Source: Streptomyces megasporus
GTDB taxonomy: Bacteria; Actinomycetota; Actinomycetes; Streptomycetales; Streptomycetaceae
Direction of reading: 5' to 3'
Assembly (NCBI RefSeq): GCF_000718985.1
Contig: NZ_JODL01000005.1
Coordinates: 124,001-188,000 of the forward strand
DNA: 64,000 nt
Part shown: piece after piece, positions 24,235 to 36,202 of the stretch
How the letters are laid out: each line of letters opens with the position of its first letter
Position numbering within the stretch: position 1 is the stretch's first letter
Program-made: the position numbers and the translations under genes
Notes under the pieces: generated by a model
The model's database searches: none
Told to the model about the DNA's origin: nothing
Seen by the model: only the letters and a program-made list of their open reading frames with translations

Positions 24235-27024
24235 TCACCCGAAGGGGATGGTGAGCACCGAGCCGGAGCCCACCTGGAGCTTGGCCGGAGCGTTGCCGAT
24301 CGCGCTCCACACCTCCACCCGGACCGTTCCGCCCCGCAGGTTCCCGAGGCTGCCCGAGGCCGACTTCAGTCCGGCGCGGGAGGCGACGTACTCCTCCCAG
24401 CCGTCCACCGGGTCGGTGGCGAAGTAGCGGTAGGTCTCCACCCGGTCGAAGGTGCCGTCGCCGGTCAGGTCGTAGGACACCCGGGCCTGCTGGCCGAGGC
24501 CGACCGCCGTCCCCGCGTCCACCCTCAGCCGGAACTCGGTGGCGCCGCCGGCCTTGTGGGTGCCGTTCACGTTCTTGATCTCGTAGACGAGCGGCCGGTT
24601 GGGGGTGCCGTCGTGGTTGGCGCCGCCGGCGGAGGCGATGGTGTCGACGGCCGCGGAGCCGGCCGTGGTGCTCAGCGTCCCGCCGGAGCGCAGGTGGAAG
24701 GTGTCGCCGGTGGCCGGGTCACCCGGGTCGCCCGGCTCCCCGGGGTCCGCGGTGCCGGCGCCGGTGGCCGTGGAGCGGGCCGGGACGGTCAGCTTGCCGC
24801 CGTCGGAGAACGTCACCGTCCTCGCCGTGTCGGAGTGGTTGTGCGCGACGTAGGTGCGGGTGCCGTTCTTGGTGAAGACCGCCGCGGTGGGACTGTCGGC
24901 GGTGACGGAGGTGTCGGGGGCGCCGATCGCGTCCAGGGTGGCGATCCAGTGGTAGGTGTGGGCCTTGGTCTCGCCGGCCTCCGGACCGTAGTTCCCGCCC
25001 TGCGCGTCCCAGGCCGCCTTGGCCTTGGCCGGGTCGGCCAGGGCCTGGAACTCCCAGTGGATGTCGCGCCACTCGACGGCCGGGCCGCCGTTGTTCCGCT
25101 CCATCTCGGCGATGCTCCGCCGGATGGCGTCCTTGTTGCGGGCCAGGTGGAGCGAACCGCCGGTCACCGGCAGGACGTTGATGCCGTGGATCTCCTCGGG
25201 GTTGGCGGTCCACCAGGTGGAGTAGGCGCCGCCGCTGCCCCAGACCATGCCGACGACGTCGTGGCCGAAGTTCTCGGGGTAGACGGCCTGGTCGGCGTCG
25301 AACCAGTACTGGGCGATGGCCTCGGACTCGGTGGTCAGCAGGTAGACGCCCAGGTCGCGCAGGGAGGTGTCGCCGGTGGCCGAGCCCCACAGGATCAGGC
25401 CGGCGCTGAGGTTGATCGACTCCGAGGACGACTCCTGGTTGTTGCCCGCGGCGAAGCCCGCGTGGCCGGCGGCCCAGCTATGGCCGGCGTAGACGTCGAA
25501 GCCGCGCAGGAAGGGGAAGAGCTGGTCGGTGCGGCTGGGGTTGGCGGCGTCCCTGACGAGGGTCTTGACCATGCCGCCCCAGGCGGAGTCCGCCGCCCAG
25601 GCCCGGTCGTACTGGGCGACGATGGCCGCGGCCATCACGTAGTACGAGTAGTGGAAGTGGTGGTCGTTGAGTTCCTTGTCGCTGCCGTAGGAGGCGGGGT
25701 AGCCGATGAGCGTGCGCCAGTCGCGGTCGTAGGAGAACTCCGAGGCGCCGCCGACGGTGAACCACTCCTGGAGCCGGCCCTTGATCAGGCCGAGCAGCTT
25801 GTCGCGGACGCCGGTCTCGCCGATCTGGTCGGCGATGGGCACGAGCTGGGCGAGCTTGCCCAGTTGCTTCCCCGTCCAGTAGGTGTCCGTGGCCCCCTCG
25901 AACGGGTCGGCGGCGTTCGCCACCTCGTTGAGGTGGCCGGTGAGCCTGGCCTTGTCCACGCCGGACACCCGGGGCAGCCCCGGCAGGACGCCGGTGACCT
26001 TCTGGGAGGTGGTGAAGGAGGTGCCCTCGCGAACCTTCATCGTCCCGCGCGGCGAGACATAGGTCCAGGAGGTCAGCGCGTCGGAGGTGTGCAGCCACTG
26101 GTGACGGTAGAGCGCCTGGAGGGTGCCGGTCTGGCTGCCCTCCTTGGCCGTCGTGCTCAGGGTGTAGGTGGCCTTCACCCGGCCGGCGGCCTGGTCGTAC
26201 TCCCAGTTCACCTTGGAGCCGGTGACGAAGCTGAAGGCGTACTTGCGGTAAGTGGCCAGCGCGTCGGTGCTCGGCAGGACGGCCAGGGAGAAGTAGTCCT
26301 TGCCGCCCAGGTTCGCGCGGATGTCGTTGCCCGAGACGGTCCAGTCGCTGCCGGTGGGGGCGAACAGCGCGTAGTGCCGGCCGCCGATGGTGACGCCCAG
26401 GACGTTGCCGTCGTCGGCGAAGACGTTCGGGGCGCTCGCGGTGGAGATCTGCGCCGCGCCGCCGCTGCCCTGCGCGTACACGTAGGGCAGTCCGTGCCCG
26501 ATGGTGGTGCGCAGGGTGCGGGCGCCGTCGGACCAGTAGGGGGTGACGGTCCAGTCGCTCCAGGCGTCGGCCTTGGCGTCGGGGGAGTTGAGGCCCTGGA
26601 GCCCGATGGTCAGGTCGCGCTTGTGCGTGAACTCGTACTGGCGGCCCTCGCCCACGATCGCGTGCGTGGTGGGGTAGCCGACCTCCAGTCCGCCGGAGAC
26701 GGCCCGGTAGGTCAGGGGGTGCCCGTACATGTCCAGGGAGTACGGGTTGTCGGGGTACCGCTGGAAGGCCAGGGAGGACCACCAGTCGTTGGTGGGCACC
26801 GGCTTGCCCGCGGCGGCGGAGGTGACCTTCGGCTTGACGGGGGCACCGGCGTTGTTCTCCGGTCCGGCGGCGCCGGCGGGCCGGGTGTCGCTGTAGCCAC
26901 CCTGGCCGACGGGGACGGTGGCGGCGCCTGCGCTGCCCGCCCCGATGACGCCGAGGCCGGTGGCGGCGGCCGCCGTGGCCACCACCGCCGCCAGCAGCGC
27001 GGCGGGACGTCTGCGGAATCTCAT
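24235..27024 (-). CDS. Secreted GH81 endo-beta-1,3-glucanase with C-terminal CBM56-like domain
   Basis: 929 aa. Signal peptide about 1-34 (ending AGA-AT). GH81 catalytic region about 70-720: PTNDWWSSLAFQRYPDNPYS, the DHHFHYSYYVMAAAIVAQYD segment, and the glutamate-rich active site NNQESSSESINLSAG around residues 527-541. A Gly/Asp/Pro linker (DPGEPGDPGDPATG) leads to a 150-residue C-terminal domain (TFHLRSGGTLSTTAG, EEYVASRAGLKS, VEVWSAIGNAPAKLQVG) that resembles CBM56 beta-1,3-glucan-binding modules. It degrades fungal-type beta-1,3-glucans outside the cell. A consensus-like promoter and a CebR-like operator lie directly upstream. Confidence 0.94.
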   Translation of the reverse strand: MRFRRRPAALLAAVVATAAAATGLGVIGAGSAGAATVPVGQGGYSDTRPAGAAGPENNAGAPVKPKVTSAAAGKPVPTNDWWSSLAFQRYPDNPYSLDMYGHPLTYRAVSGGLEVGYPTTHAIVGEGRQYEFTHKRDLTIGLQGLNSPDAKADAWSDWTVTPYWSDGARTLRTTIGHGLPYVYAQGSGGAAQISTASAPNVFADDGNVLGVTIGGRHYALFAPTGSDWTVSGNDIRANLGGKDYFSLAVLPSTDALATYRKYAFSFVTGSKVNWEYDQAAGRVKATYTLSTTAKEGSQTGTLQALYRHQWLHTSDALTSWTYVSPRGTMKVREGTSFTTSQKVTGVLPGLPRVSGVDKARLTGHLNEVANAADPFEGATDTYWTGKQLGKLAQLVPIADQIGETGVRDKLLGLIKGRLQEWFTVGGASEFSYDRDWRTLIGYPASYGSDKELNDHHFHYSYYVMAAAIVAQYDRAWAADSAWGGMVKTLVRDAANPSRTDQLFPFLRGFDVYAGHSWAAGHAGFAAGNNQESSSESINLSAGLILWGSATGDTSLRDLGVYLLTTESEAIAQYWFDADQAVYPENFGHDVVGMVWGSGGAYSTWWTANPEEIHGINVLPVTGGSLHLARNKDAIRRSIAEMERNNGGPAVEWRDIHWEFQALADPAKAKAAWDAQGGNYGPEAGETKAHTYHWIATLDAIGAPDTSVTADSPTAAVFTKNGTRTYVAHNHSDTARTVTFSDGGKLTVPARSTATGAGTADPGEPGDPGDPATGDTFHLRSGGTLSTTAGSAAVDTIASAGGANHDGTPNRPLVYEIKNVNGTHKAGGATEFRLRVDAGTAVGLGQQARVSYDLTGDGTFDRVETYRYFATDPVDGWEEYVASRAGLKSASGSLGNLRGGTVRVEVWSAIGNAPAKLQVGSGSVLTIPFG

Positions 27025-27055
27025 GAACGGCTCCTCGTGGGGGACGCGGGGGGGT

Positions 27056-27107
27056 TGAGAGCGCTCTCAGACTCCGGCAACGTAAATTTCAGATAAACAA
27101 TCGTCAA
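27056..27107 (-). promoter_or_regulatory. GH81 promoter with LacI/CebR-type operator
   Basis: On the minus strand: -35 TTGACG (27107-27102), 17-bp spacer, -10 TACGTT (27084-27079). Just downstream is the perfect palindrome TGAGAGCGCTCTCA (27056-27069), two symmetric base pairs away from the CebR site TGGGAGCGCTCCCA. The operator covers the start-site region, so repression by a CebR-like LacI protein is expected. No such regulator gene is adjacent. Confidence 0.75.
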
Positions 27108-27191
27108 GGTGTTTGACGGAAACGATCTCGAACTGCCGCACCTCGTTCAAGGCTTGACGCCGTATCTCCCTTTCGTCACCCCGCGGGAGAC

Positions 27192-27821
27192 TCACCGGAC
27201 CCGCAGCTCGGGTGGGAACCCCGTCCAACGGAGCCCCTCCGGGAGATGGCCGGTGTCGTTGTGGAGCAGCACCGACGGCGGCCTGCCCGGCGCGTACCGG
27301 ATGACCGTCAGCGCGGCGTTGGCGTGGTTCAGCGCCATCCAGCGCCACGGCGGGGCGTCGAGGGCGTCCCGGACGAGCCAACCGACCAGGAAGGCGTGGG
27401 TGACGACCAGCTCGTGACGCGGCTCGTCGCCCTCGACCGGCCCGGTGAACCGGGCCAGGGCCTCCCGCGCCGCCCGTGCCCCGCGCTCGCGCTCCTCCGC
27501 CGTGACGCCGTCGAGCCGACGCAGCGCCCACTCGGCCGACTCCGGCGGCAGCTCGTCCCGCCCCGGCACGTACGGCACGTGGTCCCCGGCCACCTCCGAG
27601 CGGTGCAGGGGCACGCCGTCCAGGCGCCCGGCGATCAGGCGGGCCGTCTCCTCCGCCCTGGGCAGCGGCCCGTGGTGGACCGCCGACAGCGGAACGCCCC
27701 GGAGCCGCTCTCCCAGCAGCTCCGCCTGCCGGCGGCCGGCCGGGGTCAACGCCCTCTCGTCGGCCGTCGCCTCACCGTGCCGGGTGAGGTAGAGGTGGCG
27801 GGTGGCTGTCGCTGTGATCAT
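27192..27821 (-). CDS. Histidine phosphatase (phosphoglycerate-mutase-like) family protein
   Basis: 209 aa. The phospho-accepting motif LTRHGEA (His15) sits at the N-terminus. Further hallmarks are HGPLPRAEETARLIAGRL, the acid region near VAGDHVPYVPGRDELPPE and the second active-site histidine in LVVTHAFLVGWLV. Cytosolic. The substrate is not predictable; such proteins are often called phosphoglycerate mutases without evidence. ATG 27821 (GAGGAC site) is preferred over a start at 27860. It is on the same strand as GH81 but upstream of its promoter, so independently transcribed. Confidence 0.87.
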   Translation of the reverse strand: MITATATRHLYLTRHGEATADERALTPAGRRQAELLGERLRGVPLSAVHHGPLPRAEETARLIAGRLDGVPLHRSEVAGDHVPYVPGRDELPPESAEWALRRLDGVTAEERERGARAAREALARFTGPVEGDEPRHELVVTHAFLVGWLVRDALDAPPWRWMALNHANAALTVIRYAPGRPPSVLLHNDTGHLPEGLRWTGFPPELRVR

Positions 27822-27942
27822 GCGGTCGTCCTCGGGTGGTCGGCGGTCGCGTACGGCCACCCGGACGACCGTCCCGCCCCCACCGGTTCCGCCGCGCCGG
27901 TGTCGTGGCGGCGGTGTCGTGGCGGCGAGCGGGCCGAGCCGC

Positions 27943-27980
27943 GGAAGGGGCGGCGCCTCCGCACAGGCGCCGCCCCTTCC
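27943..27980. terminator. Terminator downstream of PPDK
   Basis: Perfect 16-bp arms GGAAGGGGCGGCGCCT and its complement around a 6-nt loop, 87 nt after the PPDK stop. A T-run follows on the plus strand; in the PPDK direction the stem alone would act. Confidence 0.7.
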
Positions 27981-28067
27981 TTTTCGGGCGCCGGAGCCGT
28001 CCTCCGCCGGTTGAGGGTGGGATCGACGGCGGATGGCTCCGGTGTCAGGTGGTATCGGGTCGCGAGG

Positions 28068-30806
<2,739 letters not shown>

Positions 30807-31316
30807 GGGAATCGCGCTCCTCGTTGGATTCCCCCCGGACGGGTCCGGGAGAGGCTGCCCTGACGGCGGGGAGAGTACCCAGATCAAAGGCTTTGGAGTA
30901 CGGCCACCGTTAGGCCATGCGGGTGCAACCGCCCGTCTGTTGAAGGATCAAAGGCAAAGGCTTGTTCAAGAGGCAAAGAAAAGTCAGTTCACCACCCAAA
31001 GCCATTCGCGCACACGGTGACCACATGAGCGCCTTTTCAGCACTGCGAGTGACATACGACGCCACTTCTTGAAGCCTGCTCACGTGGCACTCAGTGCCAC
31101 CCCTTGGAGAAGTGCAAGGCGGCCCTTCGCGCTCAAATGAGCAATGGTCGTATCAAAGTGGCGAGAATCACGCCCTTGAGAACCGCCGCATCTCAGCCAT
31201 TGGACACATACGCGCTCCCCCTCGCTCTGATGAGCGGAACCCTCGGGAGGCGGTCGGGACGGTCGCGCACCGCCCCTCCTCCCGCCCTCCTCCGCCCCTC
31301 TTCCCGCTGCTCTCCG
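30807..31316. other. 510-bp upstream region of PPDK with palindrome
   Basis: A gene-free stretch, more A/T-rich than its surroundings, between the ROK gene stop and PPDK. It holds a 17-bp palindrome GTGGCACTCAGTGCCAC (31084-31100, 8-bp arms) and repeated CAAAGGC/GCAAAG words between 30885 and 30980. The PPDK promoter must lie here, but no clear -35/-10 pair stands out. A short structured RNA cannot be excluded. Confidence 0.5.
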
Positions 31317-32534
31317 TCACAGTCCCATCGCTGCGAGTCGGGCATCGGCCCGGCCGGGCGCGTACAGGTGCTCCACGACCATGGCCCCGGCCCCGATCAG
31401 GCCCGCGCGGTCCCCGAGCCGGGAGGTGACCACCGTCAGGTGCGCCGTGCTGCGGGGCATGGCGCGCTGGTAGAGCAGTTCGCGCACCCCGGTGACGAAC
31501 GGGGTCCCGGCCAGGTCCCCCGCGACGACCAGCACCCCGGGGTTGAGCACGGTGACGACCGTGACCAGCACCTCCCCCACCCTGCGGCCCGCCTCCCGCG
31601 CCAACCGGACGGCGTCGGGCTGGCCCGCGGCCAGCAGGTCGCGCACCGCGGGCCCCGAGGTGGCCGGCACCCCGACCGCGCTGAGCTGCCCGGCCAGCGC
31701 CCTGCCGCCGGCGACCGCCGCGAGGCAGCCGTACGAACCGCACATGCACAGGGCGTCCGGTCGGTCGTGCAGCCGGATGTGCCCGATGTCCCCGGCGCCG
31801 CCGTCGATCCCCCGGTACACCTCGCCGTCCACCACCAGCCCGGCGCCGATGCCGGTGGAGACCTTGACCAGGAGGAAGGCGCCGCAGCCGGGGTGGTGGA
31901 GGCGCTGCTCGGCGTACGCCATCAGGTTGGCGTCGTTGTCGACCAGGACGACGGGGGCCGCCTCCTCCCCCGCCCCGGCGCCCCCCAGGACGTGCTCGGT
32001 GTACGCCCGTCTCATCCGCTCGGGGATCGGGTGGCGGTCCCAGCCCGGCATGATCGGCGGCTGGATCACCTGTCCGGACTCCCAGTCCACCGGGCCGGGC
32101 ACCGACATGCCGATGCCGCGGACGTCCCCGGGCGCGACCCCGGCCCGCTCCAACAGCGGCGGGAACCAGCGAGCCAGCCGGTCGATCACCTCGTCCGGGC
32201 CGTCCTCGATGGTCAGGGGCCCGGTGTGGTCGGCCAGCACCCTGCCGTTCAGGTCCAGCGCGGCGGCCCGGCCGTACCGGGTCTCCAGATCCACGGCGAG
32301 GACGACGGCGTGCGTGCCGTCGAACTCCAGCCGGCCCGCGGGACGCCCGCCGCCCCCGCCGACGGGGACGGTGCTGCCCTCGCGGATCCAGCCCGCCCGG
32401 AAGAGCCGGTCGAGCCGGTTGCCGACGGTGGAGCGGGACAGTCCGGTGACGCGTTGGAGTTCCCCACGGGTGGTGGCCTGCCCGCTGCGGATGAGGTGCA
32501 GCAGATGTCCCGCGCTCGACTGGTTTCCGATCAT
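31317..32534 (-). CDS. ROK-family transcriptional repressor
   Basis: 405 aa. N-terminal winged HTH (ATTRGELQRVTGLSRSTVGNR), then a ROK sugar-kinase-like fold: GIGMSVPGPVDWESGQV, VVLVDNDANLMAYAEQR, ISTGIGAG-type KVSTGIGAGLVVDG and the zinc-binding cysteine motif CMCGSYGCL. The usual Glu after CL is replaced by Ala (CLAAVAG). It regulates sugar genes in response to a bound sugar. It lies 37 bp downstream of the second permease gene on the same strand, so it probably controls that importer operon and perhaps the divergent GH63-type gene. Confidence 0.9.
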   Translation of the reverse strand: MIGNQSSAGHLLHLIRSGQATTRGELQRVTGLSRSTVGNRLDRLFRAGWIREGSTVPVGGGGGRPAGRLEFDGTHAVVLAVDLETRYGRAAALDLNGRVLADHTGPLTIEDGPDEVIDRLARWFPPLLERAGVAPGDVRGIGMSVPGPVDWESGQVIQPPIMPGWDRHPIPERMRRAYTEHVLGGAGAGEEAAPVVLVDNDANLMAYAEQRLHHPGCGAFLLVKVSTGIGAGLVVDGEVYRGIDGGAGDIGHIRLHDRPDALCMCGSYGCLAAVAGGRALAGQLSAVGVPATSGPAVRDLLAAGQPDAVRLAREAGRRVGEVLVTVVTVLNPGVLVVAGDLAGTPFVTGVRELLYQRAMPRSTAHLTVVTSRLGDRAGLIGAGAMVVEHLYAPGRADARLAAMGL

Positions 32535-32571
32535 GCGGACATCTTCGCCGTTCGCGCCGCCCGTCCGACGC

Positions 32572-33441
32572 TCAGCCCTTGTCGGCCCCGCTGGTCAGGC
32601 CCTCGGTCAGCAGCCGCTCCGCGGCGAAGAACAGCAGCACCACCGGGACGGTGAGCACGACCGAGCCGGCCATCAGCACCGTCTTGGAGACCTCGACGCC
32701 GCCCGCGAGCTGCTGGAGCCCCAGGGAGACCGTCCACTTCTCCGGTTCCGCGACGAGGAAGAGCAGGGCGAACAGGAACTCGTTCCAGGCGATCATGAAG
32801 ATGTACAGCCCCGTGGCCATCAGGGAGGGCACCGCGAGCGGCAGCACCACCTTGCGGACCGTCTGCAGGCGGGTGCAGCCGTCGATCGCCGCGGCCTCCT
32901 CGACACTGCGGGGGACGGTGGCGAAGTAGTTCCGCATCATGTGGATCGACACGGGCACGGTCTGCGCGATGTAGACGATCGCGAGCCCGGTCAGGCTGCC
33001 CTGGAGTCCCATCCTGGCGAACATCACGAACAGCGGCACGGCCAGCAGGGTGGCGGGGAAGAGGTAGACGGCCAGGAAGAGCGCGCCGACGCGCCGGCCG
33101 CCGAAGAACCGCAGCCGGCCGACGGCGTACGCGCCGGGGACCGCCGCGAGCAGGGTGAGCGCCACGGCGCCGAGCGAGACGACGGCGGAGTTGACCAGCA
33201 TCCGCACGAACCCCTGGCCGCCCTCGGAAGTGGGCCGCAGCACCTCCCGGTAGGTGGCGGTGGTGAACTCCCGCGCGGACACCCACAGGTCCCCCGGGGC
33301 CCGCAGCAGCGCGTCGATCGGCTTCACCGACAGCAGCAGCATGTAGCAGAAGGGCAGGACGGTGATCAGCGCGAGGAAGGCGATGACCACCCACCGCAGG
33401 ACCGCGAAGGCCCTCTCCTCCGTACGGGCACGGCTCGTCAC
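32572..33441 (-). CDS. ABC sugar importer permease (MalG type)
   Basis: 289 aa with six predicted transmembrane helices (first AVLRWVVIAFLALITVLPFCYM) and the ATPase-docking loop EEAAAIDGCTRLQTVRKVVLP. It overlaps the upstream permease gene by four bases (ATGA), so the two are translationally coupled. No ATPase is encoded locally; a shared MsiK-like protein is expected. Confidence 0.93.
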   Translation of the reverse strand: MTSRARTEERAFAVLRWVVIAFLALITVLPFCYMLLLSVKPIDALLRAPGDLWVSAREFTTATYREVLRPTSEGGQGFVRMLVNSAVVSLGAVALTLLAAVPGAYAVGRLRFFGGRRVGALFLAVYLFPATLLAVPLFVMFARMGLQGSLTGLAIVYIAQTVPVSIHMMRNYFATVPRSVEEAAAIDGCTRLQTVRKVVLPLAVPSLMATGLYIFMIAWNEFLFALLFLVAEPEKWTVSLGLQQLAGGVEVSKTVLMAGSVVLTVPVVLLFFAAERLLTEGLTSGADKG

Positions 33442-34415
33442 GCCTCCTCACCCGCCCTGCTCGCGAAGAACCTGAAGTACAGGCCCAGCAGGACCGCCAG
33501 GACCAGGGCCAGGACGAGCGCCTGGGCCGCCGCCGCGCCCACGTCGTAGCGGGCGGTGAGGAACTCGTAGACGCGCACCGCGACGACGTCGGTGCCCGCG
33601 CCGCCGCCGGTCAGCAGGTAGACGTCGTCGAACTTGTTGAACGTCATGATGAAGCGCAGCACGCTCAACAGCGCGATCACGGGCATCAGTTGCGGCAGCA
33701 GGACGTACCGGAAGCGCTGGGAGACGGTGGCGCCGTCCACCATGGCGACCTCCTCCAGATCGGTGGGCACGGCCTGGAGCCGGGCCAGCAGGAAGAGGAA
33801 GGCGAACGGGAAGTAGCGCCAGGTCTCGAAGGCGATGACGGTCAGCAGGGCGAGAGGGATCTCGAACTCCACGCCCAGCAGGGAGACTTCCTGGTCGCGT
33901 GTGGAGAGGAAGGCCGGCGCCCGCTCCCAGCCGAGGAACCGCCGCCCCCACTCGCCCACGATGCCGTACTGCGGGCTGAGCGCGACCTGCCAGACGAAGG
34001 TCACGGCGACGACCGGTGCGACGTACGGCAGGAGCATCGCGGCGCGCAGCGGGCCGCGACCGCGGAAGGACCGGCGCAGCGCGAGGGCGGCGACCAGGCC
34101 CAGCAGGATCGATCCGGCGGTGCCTCCCACGGCATAGACCAGCGTGGTTCCCAGGCTGGTCCAGAAGCCGGGCGAGCCGAGGACGCCGGCGAAGTTCCCC
34201 AGGGTCCAGTTGCCGAGCAGGCCCATGCCCTGGATGTCGACCAGCCGGGCGTTCTGGAACGCCAGCAGCACCGTCCAGGCGATGGGCAGGACGACCACCA
34301 CCACGACCACCAGGACGGTGGGGGCGACGAAGGCCAGCCCGGCGCGGTTCTCCCGTCGGGCGGCGGTGAGGGGACGGTCGCGGCGCCGGGCCGCACGGCT
34401 TTCCGTTGTCGTCAT
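33438..34415 (-). CDS. ABC sugar importer permease (MalF type)
   Basis: 325 aa. A basic cytosolic N-terminus (RAARRRDRPLTAARRENRAG) precedes transmembrane helix 1 (FVAPTVLVVVVVVVLPIAWT). Six to seven helices follow, with the docking loop EEVAMVDGATVSQRFRYVLLP. It forms the channel with the downstream permease and receives substrate from the lipoprotein encoded 55 bp upstream. Confidence 0.93.
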   Translation of the reverse strand: MTTTESRAARRRDRPLTAARRENRAGLAFVAPTVLVVVVVVVLPIAWTVLLAFQNARLVDIQGMGLLGNWTLGNFAGVLGSPGFWTSLGTTLVYAVGGTAGSILLGLVAALALRRSFRGRGPLRAAMLLPYVAPVVAVTFVWQVALSPQYGIVGEWGRRFLGWERAPAFLSTRDQEVSLLGVEFEIPLALLTVIAFETWRYFPFAFLFLLARLQAVPTDLEEVAMVDGATVSQRFRYVLLPQLMPVIALLSVLRFIMTFNKFDDVYLLTGGGAGTDVVAVRVYEFLTARYDVGAAAAQALVLALVLAVLLGLYFRFFASRAGEEA

Positions 34416-34470
34416 GGGCTGCGTACCTCGGGGTGCCTCGAAGGGGTGCCTCGAACGGGGTGGGAGCGGG

Positions 34471-35922
34471 CTAACGCAGGGAGTCCCGCAGCGCGGAGAC
34501 CTCCTCGTCGGCGTCGCGGGCCGCCTCGCCCGGGGAGAGCTGCCCGCCGGTCATGGCGCTGACGGCCTTGGGCACGGGCAGCGCGCCCCCCATCGCTCCG
34601 ACGAGGGGGCCCTGGCCCTGGGGGATGCCCCAGCGCGTCATCCGGGTCACGCCGTCGGCGAGCCAGTCGAGGAGTTCGGGCGGGTACACCCGGTCCATGG
34701 GTTCGCGTCGGTCCACGCCGAGGGAGCCGGAGCGCCAGGCGCGCAGGTACGCGTCGGTGTCCTCGGGGGTTCCGGTGCGCAGCGGGATCTTGCCCTCGGG
34801 CGCCATGCCGAACCACTCCTCGTACCCCTCGCTCATCATGTACTCGACGAAGGTCCGGGCGGCCTTCGTCTCGGCCGTCCTGGTGACGGCCCAGGAGGTG
34901 ACCTCGCCGAACTGGGTGGGCTCGGTGCCGTCCGGCCCTTGGAGCGTGGTGACGACCCCGCTGTTCTCGGCCAGGAAGCCGCGGTCGTCCGCGCACTCCG
35001 GGCAGCTCGGCAGGGCGTCGTCGCGCAGTCCGGCCAGCTCGTCCAGGACGAAGGAGGACCAGACGAGCACCGAGGAGGTGCCGGAGAAGTACGTGGCGCG
35101 GGTGGAGTCGACGGTCTGGGTGCCGGGGGCGCCGTGCTCGCGGGCGAGGGTGTCGTACACGGCGAAGGCCCGGCGGCAGGCGGGGGTGTCCAGTGTGACG
35201 TCGCCGGCGGAGTCGACCATGTCGCAGCCGTTGGCCAGGGCCAGGTTCTCGAAGCTCTGCTGGGTGGCGACGTCCCCGGGGTCGGTGGCCAGGGACGCTC
35301 CGACGTGTCGGCCGGTGTCCAGCTCCTCCGCGGCGCGCAGCAGGTCGCGGTAGGTGTCCGGGGCGGGCAGGCCCGCTTCGCGGAAGCGGTCCGCGCGGTA
35401 GACGACCAGTTGCAGCCAGGCGTCGGAGGGGACCACCAGCCGCCGGTCGCCGTCACTGGTCAACTCCAGGGCGTTGGCGGTGAAGGTGTCGGCGCCCAGC
35501 GCGCGGACGACGTCGCCGGCGACCTCGGTGTCCAGCAGGTCGTTGGCGTGCATCTGCCATGCCTGGCCGAGCGTCACCGCTCCGATGACATCGGGCAGAT
35601 TGCCCGCGGCGGCGGCCGACATGACCATCTGGGGGAGCTGGTTCTCGGCGACGCCGACCAGGTCGACCTCGATCCCGGTCTCCTCCTCGAACCGGGCGAC
35701 GACCTCCTCGGTGGCGGCCATCCGCGGCGGGAGGTTCTCCAGGGACCACACCGTGATCCGCCCATCGGGAGTGGCGTTGGTCTCACTCGAACAGCCGGAC
35801 AGTGGGCCGAGAAAGCAGAGCAGAGCGGCCAGTGCCGCCGCCGCACCACGGAGTTGACGAGGGCGCCTCTTCCCGGCCACGCCCTTCTCACGCCTTTTCA
35901 CGCCCCATGTGTCAGGCATCAC
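34471..35922 (-). CDS. ABC importer sugar-binding lipoprotein
   Basis: 483 aa family 1 solute-binding protein. After a basic start, the signal ends in lipobox LGPLSGCSSE (Cys about 44). The mature fold begins ITVWSLENLPPRMAATEEVV, with PSDAWLQLVVYRADRF and VLVWSSFVLDELAG further on. Four extra cysteines (LANGCDM, DTPACRR, SCPEC) are unusual for this family and may form disulphides. The start (GTG 35922, ATG 35919) is uncertain because GAAAGG lies about 15 nt upstream. The divergent neighbour is a GH63-type hydrolase, suggesting a shared glycoside substrate. Confidence 0.9.
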   Translation of the reverse strand: MMPDTWGVKRREKGVAGKRRPRQLRGAAAALAALLCFLGPLSGCSSETNATPDGRITVWSLENLPPRMAATEEVVARFEEETGIEVDLVGVAENQLPQMVMSAAAAGNLPDVIGAVTLGQAWQMHANDLLDTEVAGDVVRALGADTFTANALELTSDGDRRLVVPSDAWLQLVVYRADRFREAGLPAPDTYRDLLRAAEELDTGRHVGASLATDPGDVATQQSFENLALANGCDMVDSAGDVTLDTPACRRAFAVYDTLAREHGAPGTQTVDSTRATYFSGTSSVLVWSSFVLDELAGLRDDALPSCPECADDRGFLAENSGVVTTLQGPDGTEPTQFGEVTSWAVTRTAETKAARTFVEYMMSEGYEEWFGMAPEGKIPLRTGTPEDTDAYLRAWRSGSLGVDRREPMDRVYPPELLDWLADGVTRMTRWGIPQGQGPLVGAMGGALPVPKAVSAMTGGQLSPGEAARDADEEVSALRDSLR

Positions 35923-35967
35923 AACCCGATTTCTGCCTTTCAGTAAGACAAAACCCTAGGCTTGCGT

Positions 35968-35987
35968 AGACGTAACCCAGACGTCAC
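35968..35987. promoter_or_regulatory. Direct repeats AGACGTAAC / AGACGTCAC in the divergent region
   Basis: Two near-identical 9-mers with an 11-bp start-to-start distance (one helical turn), about 46 bp upstream of the binding-protein start and 216 bp upstream of the GH63-type gene. The placement suits a shared operator for the ROK regulator or an activator. Confidence 0.4.
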
Positions 35988-36202
35988 TTCCAGACCCTCG
36001 GAGTTCACGTGGAGCGCGTCGTACCTTTCACCGACCCTCCCCGACCCACTGCCGTCCCGGGGGACCTCCCCCGGACCTCGACCGGATACCCGCGGTTCCG
36101 TCCCCCGCACCCGGCCGTTCCCTCCGTCGGCGCACACACGCCGACCGGCGGCTTCGGGTCCGCGCGGGCCGTTCCCCCCGCCGGTCGTCGGGCGGCGATC
36201 CG

